Positions 27,633-29,580 of a DNA stretch of 29,580 nt are shown piece after piece. The stretch is from a virus. The stretch is from the IMG/VR virus record IMGVR_UViG_3300008111_000154, positions 1 through 29,580 of that record. One strand, 5' to 3'. Position 1 is the stretch's first letter. The number at the start of each line of letters is the position of its first letter. The notes beneath the pieces are model-generated. The model had not been told where the DNA came from. It saw only the letters and a list, made by a program, of their open reading frames with translations, and ran no database searches. A program made the translations under genes and the position numbers.

Positions 27633-28336
27633 TCGACGACATCATCCCTTTTTTCGAGCACTGGAAGGACCTCCCCCACCAGCGGGCGGCGGTGCAGCAA
27701 CTCTGGGAGGCCGTGCCCGCCAGCCTTAAAAAGGACGACGCGGCCTGGTACGAGGCCTGGAAGGCAGCGGGGCTGCAGCAGACCACTCGCGAGTTCACCA
27801 ACCCTCTACGCGTCCCTTACTACAGCCAGCGCGACAGCCAGACGGCGCACGCGTTGCGCATGTGCTTCTCTAGCTCTTGCGCGATGCTCCTTGAGGCGAT
27901 CCGCCCCGGCACCCTCCAGGGCCCCAACGGCGACGATGCCTACCTCGGCCGGGTGCTGCGCTACGGCGACACCACCGACAGCGTGAGCCAGCTCAAGGCG
28001 CTCCAGTCATTCGGCGTCAACGCCAGCCTCACCCATGGCGCGGGCTGGTTGACCATCCAACGGCAGATCGATGCCGGCTTCCCGGTGCCGATCGGCATCC
28101 TTCACAAGGGGCCAGTCAGCGCACCCCAGGGCGGGGGCCACTGGATCTGCGCGATCGGCTATGCCGACGATGCGCTGATCGTCCACGATCCCTTTGGCAA
28201 CCTGGACCTGATGAACGGCACCTACACCAACAACTGGGGCGCACGGCTGCGGTACTCGAAGCGCAATCTTGGGCCACGGTGGATGGTGGAGGGGCCCGGC
28301 ACCGGCTGGGCGATCATCGCGAAGGCGGCAGCCTGA
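27629..28336 (+). CDS. C39-like cysteine peptidase, probable wall hydrolase
   Basis: A 235-residue protein. Residues about 1-52 are a small N-terminal domain (LPHQRAAVQQLWEAVPASL, then AWYEAWKAAG) seen at the start of some phage hydrolases, perhaps a wall-binding module. Residues about 60-232 match the C39-like peptidase family: VPYYSQRDSQ, RMCFSSSCAMLLE with candidate nucleophile Cys79 (Cys84 nearby), DDAYLGRVLRYGDTT, GGGHWICAIGY with His171, and VHDPFGN with Asp187. The likely substrate is the peptide part of peptidoglycan. It is coupled to the upstream membrane protein and the downstream oxygenase by stop/start overlaps, so it is probably part of the lysis operon. Confidence 0.78.
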   Translation: MIDDIIPFFEHWKDLPHQRAAVQQLWEAVPASLKKDDAAWYEAWKAAGLQQTTREFTNPLRVPYYSQRDSQTAHALRMCFSSSCAMLLEAIRPGTLQGPNGDDAYLGRVLRYGDTTDSVSQLKALQSFGVNASLTHGAGWLTIQRQIDAGFPVPIGILHKGPVSAPQGGGHWICAIGYADDALIVHDPFGNLDLMNGTYTNNWGARLRYSKRNLGPRWMVEGPGTGWAIIAKAAA

Positions 28337-28884
28337 TGGATCTGATCCGCGTCTACCCCGGAGCGCTGCCGGCCGCGCTGTGCCGCCAGCTCATCACCGG
28401 CTTTGAAGCCCTGGAGGCGGAGCACATCGTCCGGGCGGGGGATGACCCGGCCGCGCCGCGCTTCACCGAGCTCAACCTCACCCAGTCCTGGCAAAAGGGT
28501 CACGAGCAGGCGTTTGAGGCGATCTTGCCCCTGTTCGAGCGCTACAGCCGCGACCTGGCCATCAGCCCCGCACAGTGGCCCGCCGATCTGGCGTTCGAAG
28601 AGCTGCGGATCAAGCGCTACCACACCGGCGGTGACGACCAGTTTCCGGAGCACGTGGACGTTGGCGACCACGCCAGTGCTCGGCGCTTCCTGGCGGCCTT
28701 GGTCTACCTCAACGATGTGGAGGAAGGCGGTCACACGGAGTTCCCCGGCTGGGGGCCGTTGGCGATCAGCCCGCGCGTCGGCACTGCCGTCCTGTTCCCC
28801 CCCTTCTGGCCCTGGCTCCATGCCGGCCGCCCGCCTGTCTCAGAGTCGAAGTACATTCTGAGTACTTACCTGCACTACACCTGA
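28336..28884 (+). CDS. 2OG-Fe(II) oxygenase (prolyl-4-hydroxylase family)
   Basis: The 182-residue protein has the active-site layout of 2-oxoglutarate/Fe(II)-dependent dioxygenases: iron ligands His106-x-Asp108 (FPEHVDVGD) and distal His162 (WLHAGRPP), with Lys172 (SESKYILS) ten residues later to bind 2-oxoglutarate. The core reads ELRIKRYHTGGDD, LAALVYLNDVEEGGHTEFP and GTAVLFPPF, typical of the P4H-like group. ATG 28336 overlaps the previous stop. Substrate is unknown; phage members have been proposed to hydroxylate proline or other residues, or to modify host factors. It sits unexpectedly between lysis genes, though such enzymes are common in cyanophages. Confidence 0.88.
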   Translation: MDLIRVYPGALPAALCRQLITGFEALEAEHIVRAGDDPAAPRFTELNLTQSWQKGHEQAFEAILPLFERYSRDLAISPAQWPADLAFEELRIKRYHTGGDDQFPEHVDVGDHASARRFLAALVYLNDVEEGGHTEFPGWGPLAISPRVGTAVLFPPFWPWLHAGRPPVSESKYILSTYLHYT

Positions 28885-28892
28885 GGGACAAA

Positions 28893-29090
28893 ATGTCTTT
28901 TTCTCTTGAACGCATCCCTGATTACATCGCCCTCGCTGTTGCGCTGCATGGTGTGGCGCTTCTCATCTGCAACCTCACTCCGAGCCCGAAGGACAACGAG
29001 GCGCTCGGAACGCTCAGCGTCCTGGCGGTGAAGCTCTACCGCGCGATGGAGATCATCGCTGGCATCGTCACCCCCCTGGCGAAGCGCTGA
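28893..29090 (+). CDS. Small membrane protein of the lysis region, holin-like
   Basis: A 65-residue protein with a hydrophobic segment at about residues 10-29 (DYIALAVALHGVALLICNLT), a conserved-looking turn TPSPKDNEA, and an amphipathic helix ending in KLYRAMEIIAGIVTPLAKR. Similar short proteins occur beside endolysin genes in many phages. GAGGGA lies a suitable distance before the ATG. The stop overlaps the lysozyme start (TGATG at 29088-29092). This could be the holin or antiholin, or a small associated protein; its membrane nature is seen, its function is inferred. Confidence 0.6.
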   Translation: MSFSLERIPDYIALAVALHGVALLICNLTPSPKDNEALGTLSVLAVKLYRAMEIIAGIVTPLAKR

Positions 29091-29533
29091 TGGTCGACCG
29101 CCAGGCGATGGTGAGGCAGCTCCGCCTCCACGAGGGGGAACGCCTCAGGCCCTACCGCTGCACCGCCGGGAAGCTGACGATCGGCGTCGGCCGGAACTTG
29201 GAGGACCGTGGCATCACCCGCGACGAGTCCGCCATGCTGCTGTCGAACGACATCGGCGCGATGGAGACGGAGGTGCTGCGTGCGCTGCCGTGGGTGACGC
29301 AGCTGAACGAGGTGCGCCAACGGGTGCTGGTCGACATGGCGTTCAACATGGGCGTCCTGGGCTTGCTGAACTTCAAACGAACCCTGGCAACGATCCAGGC
29401 GGGGGACTACCAGCAGGCGGCGACCATGATGCTCGACTCGAAGTGGGCCAAGCAAGTGGGCCAACGTGCGGAGCGACTGGCCCGAATGATGGCGACCGGC
29501 ATGGATCCCCGCGAGCTGTGGCCGGCCGCCTAA
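29090..29533 (+). CDS. Endolysin, T4-type lysozyme (glycoside hydrolase 24)
   Basis: A 147-residue muramidase that cleaves the glycan chains of peptidoglycan at lysis. The N-terminal catalytic block is RLHEGERLRPYRCTAGKLTI, then GVGRNL, with Glu15 as acid and Thr30 matching T4 residues Glu11 and Thr26. The position of T4 Asp20 is Cys24, giving the E-C-T version of the triad known in many phage lysozymes. Later family blocks are LVDMAFNMGVLGLLNFKRTL and a C-terminal helical region with ERLARMMATG. No signal peptide or SAR segment is visible, so it should depend on a holin. Stop 29531-29533 overlaps the opposing gene's stop. Confidence 0.93.
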   Translation: MVDRQAMVRQLRLHEGERLRPYRCTAGKLTIGVGRNLEDRGITRDESAMLLSNDIGAMETEVLRALPWVTQLNEVRQRVLVDMAFNMGVLGLLNFKRTLATIQAGDYQQAATMMLDSKWAKQVGQRAERLARMMATGMDPRELWPAA

Positions 29534-29539
29534 GCGGCC
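29524..29539. terminator. Hairpin between convergent genes, possible bidirectional terminator
   Basis: GGCCGC (29524-29529) and GCGGCC (29534-29539) form a perfect six-base-pair stem with loop CTAA. The loop holds both stop codons: TAA of the lysozyme (29531-29533, running one base into the stem) and TAG of the minus-strand gene (29530-29532). No U-run follows on either strand, so efficient intrinsic termination is not certain. Confidence 0.45.
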
Positions 29540-29580
29540 AGCAGGCGTCGGACGGTGGTGCGGCTGCAGCCGAGGCGATC
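29530..29580 (-). CDS. C-terminal end of a helix-turn-helix protein, partial
   Basis: On the minus strand the last 51 bases encode DRLGCSRTTVRRLLAA and a stop (TAG at 29532-29530). The RLGCSRTTVRRLL pattern fits the recognition helix of a helix-turn-helix, as at the end of serine recombinases/invertases and in many regulators; the protein ends two residues after the helix. Only 16 codons are in the window, so the family cannot be set. It is the only minus-strand gene supported here, converging on the lysozyme gene. It could mark the end of the lysis operon or a prophage regulatory or recombinase gene. Confidence 0.45.
   Translation of the reverse strand, partial: DRLGCSRTTVRRLLAA

Noticed and set aside
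1-29580. CRISPR arrays, tRNA genes, insertion sequences, attachment sites, integrase
   Set aside because: No regularly spaced repeats, cloverleaf-like sequence, transposase-like frame or integrase was found; a tRNA scan and att search would still be worthwhile.

Overview
The window is almost wall-to-wall virion and lysis genes of a tailed phage or prophage. All genes but one run left to right, and most overlap by ATGA/TGATG or sit a few bases apart. The architecture is hybrid. The head is lambda-like (GpA terminase, gpW, gpB-type portal, HK97-type protease fused to a Mu gpT-like capsid protein, DUF2190 cement protein). The tail is P2-like and contractile (V, PAAR spike, W, J, I, sheath FI, tube FII, E/E', tape measure, U, X, D), so a myovirus is expected. 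No integrase, repressor, replication gene or attachment site is visible, so an integrated prophage and a free phage cannot be told apart. Base composition is high-GC (roughly 60-65% by eye). The host is not proven; a recurrent TAGAATC -10-like element, a C39-like wall hydrolase and a 2OG-Fe(II) oxygenase would fit a high-GC picocyanobacterium (Synechococcus/Cyanobium type), but this is a low-to-moderate confidence inference.

Layout: 1-5005 packaging, portal, protease/capsid, cement and head-tail joining. 5002-8343 is a fibre/adhesin-like cassette placed inside the head-tail connector region, ending in a lower-GC LamG-like gene. 8349-9259 holds a tail terminator and a gp6-like connector. 9237-12133 is the baseplate and spike (V, PAAR, W, J, I). 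12162-19722 holds DUF4815-type baseplate/fibre proteins and four candidate receptor-binding proteins. 19769-25918 holds a small conserved phage protein, sheath, tube, chaperones E and E', tape measure, U and X. 25915-27342 is hub D with a fused cysteine-peptidase domain. 27351-29533 is the lysis region: two membrane proteins, a C39-like hydrolase, a 2OG-Fe(II) oxygenase and a T4-type lysozyme. At the right edge a minus-strand gene with a helix-turn-helix C-terminus meets the lysozyme gene tail to tail.

Most notable observations: (1) the tail tube gene appears to carry a small frame-disrupting deletion, because the family's usual C-terminus (KIDGVDQLATIRQAIGV, stop) survives in another frame and ends exactly at the next gene's start; (2) a 311-aa fibre-like protein begins with a copy of the tail-sheath N-terminal arm; (3) four identical TAGAATC boxes lie in four of the very few intergenic gaps, each 27-37 bases before a start codon; (4) a strong internal ribosome site lies inside the protease-capsid fusion; (5) the sheath contains a repeated beta-rich insertion, and hub D is fused to a peptidase.
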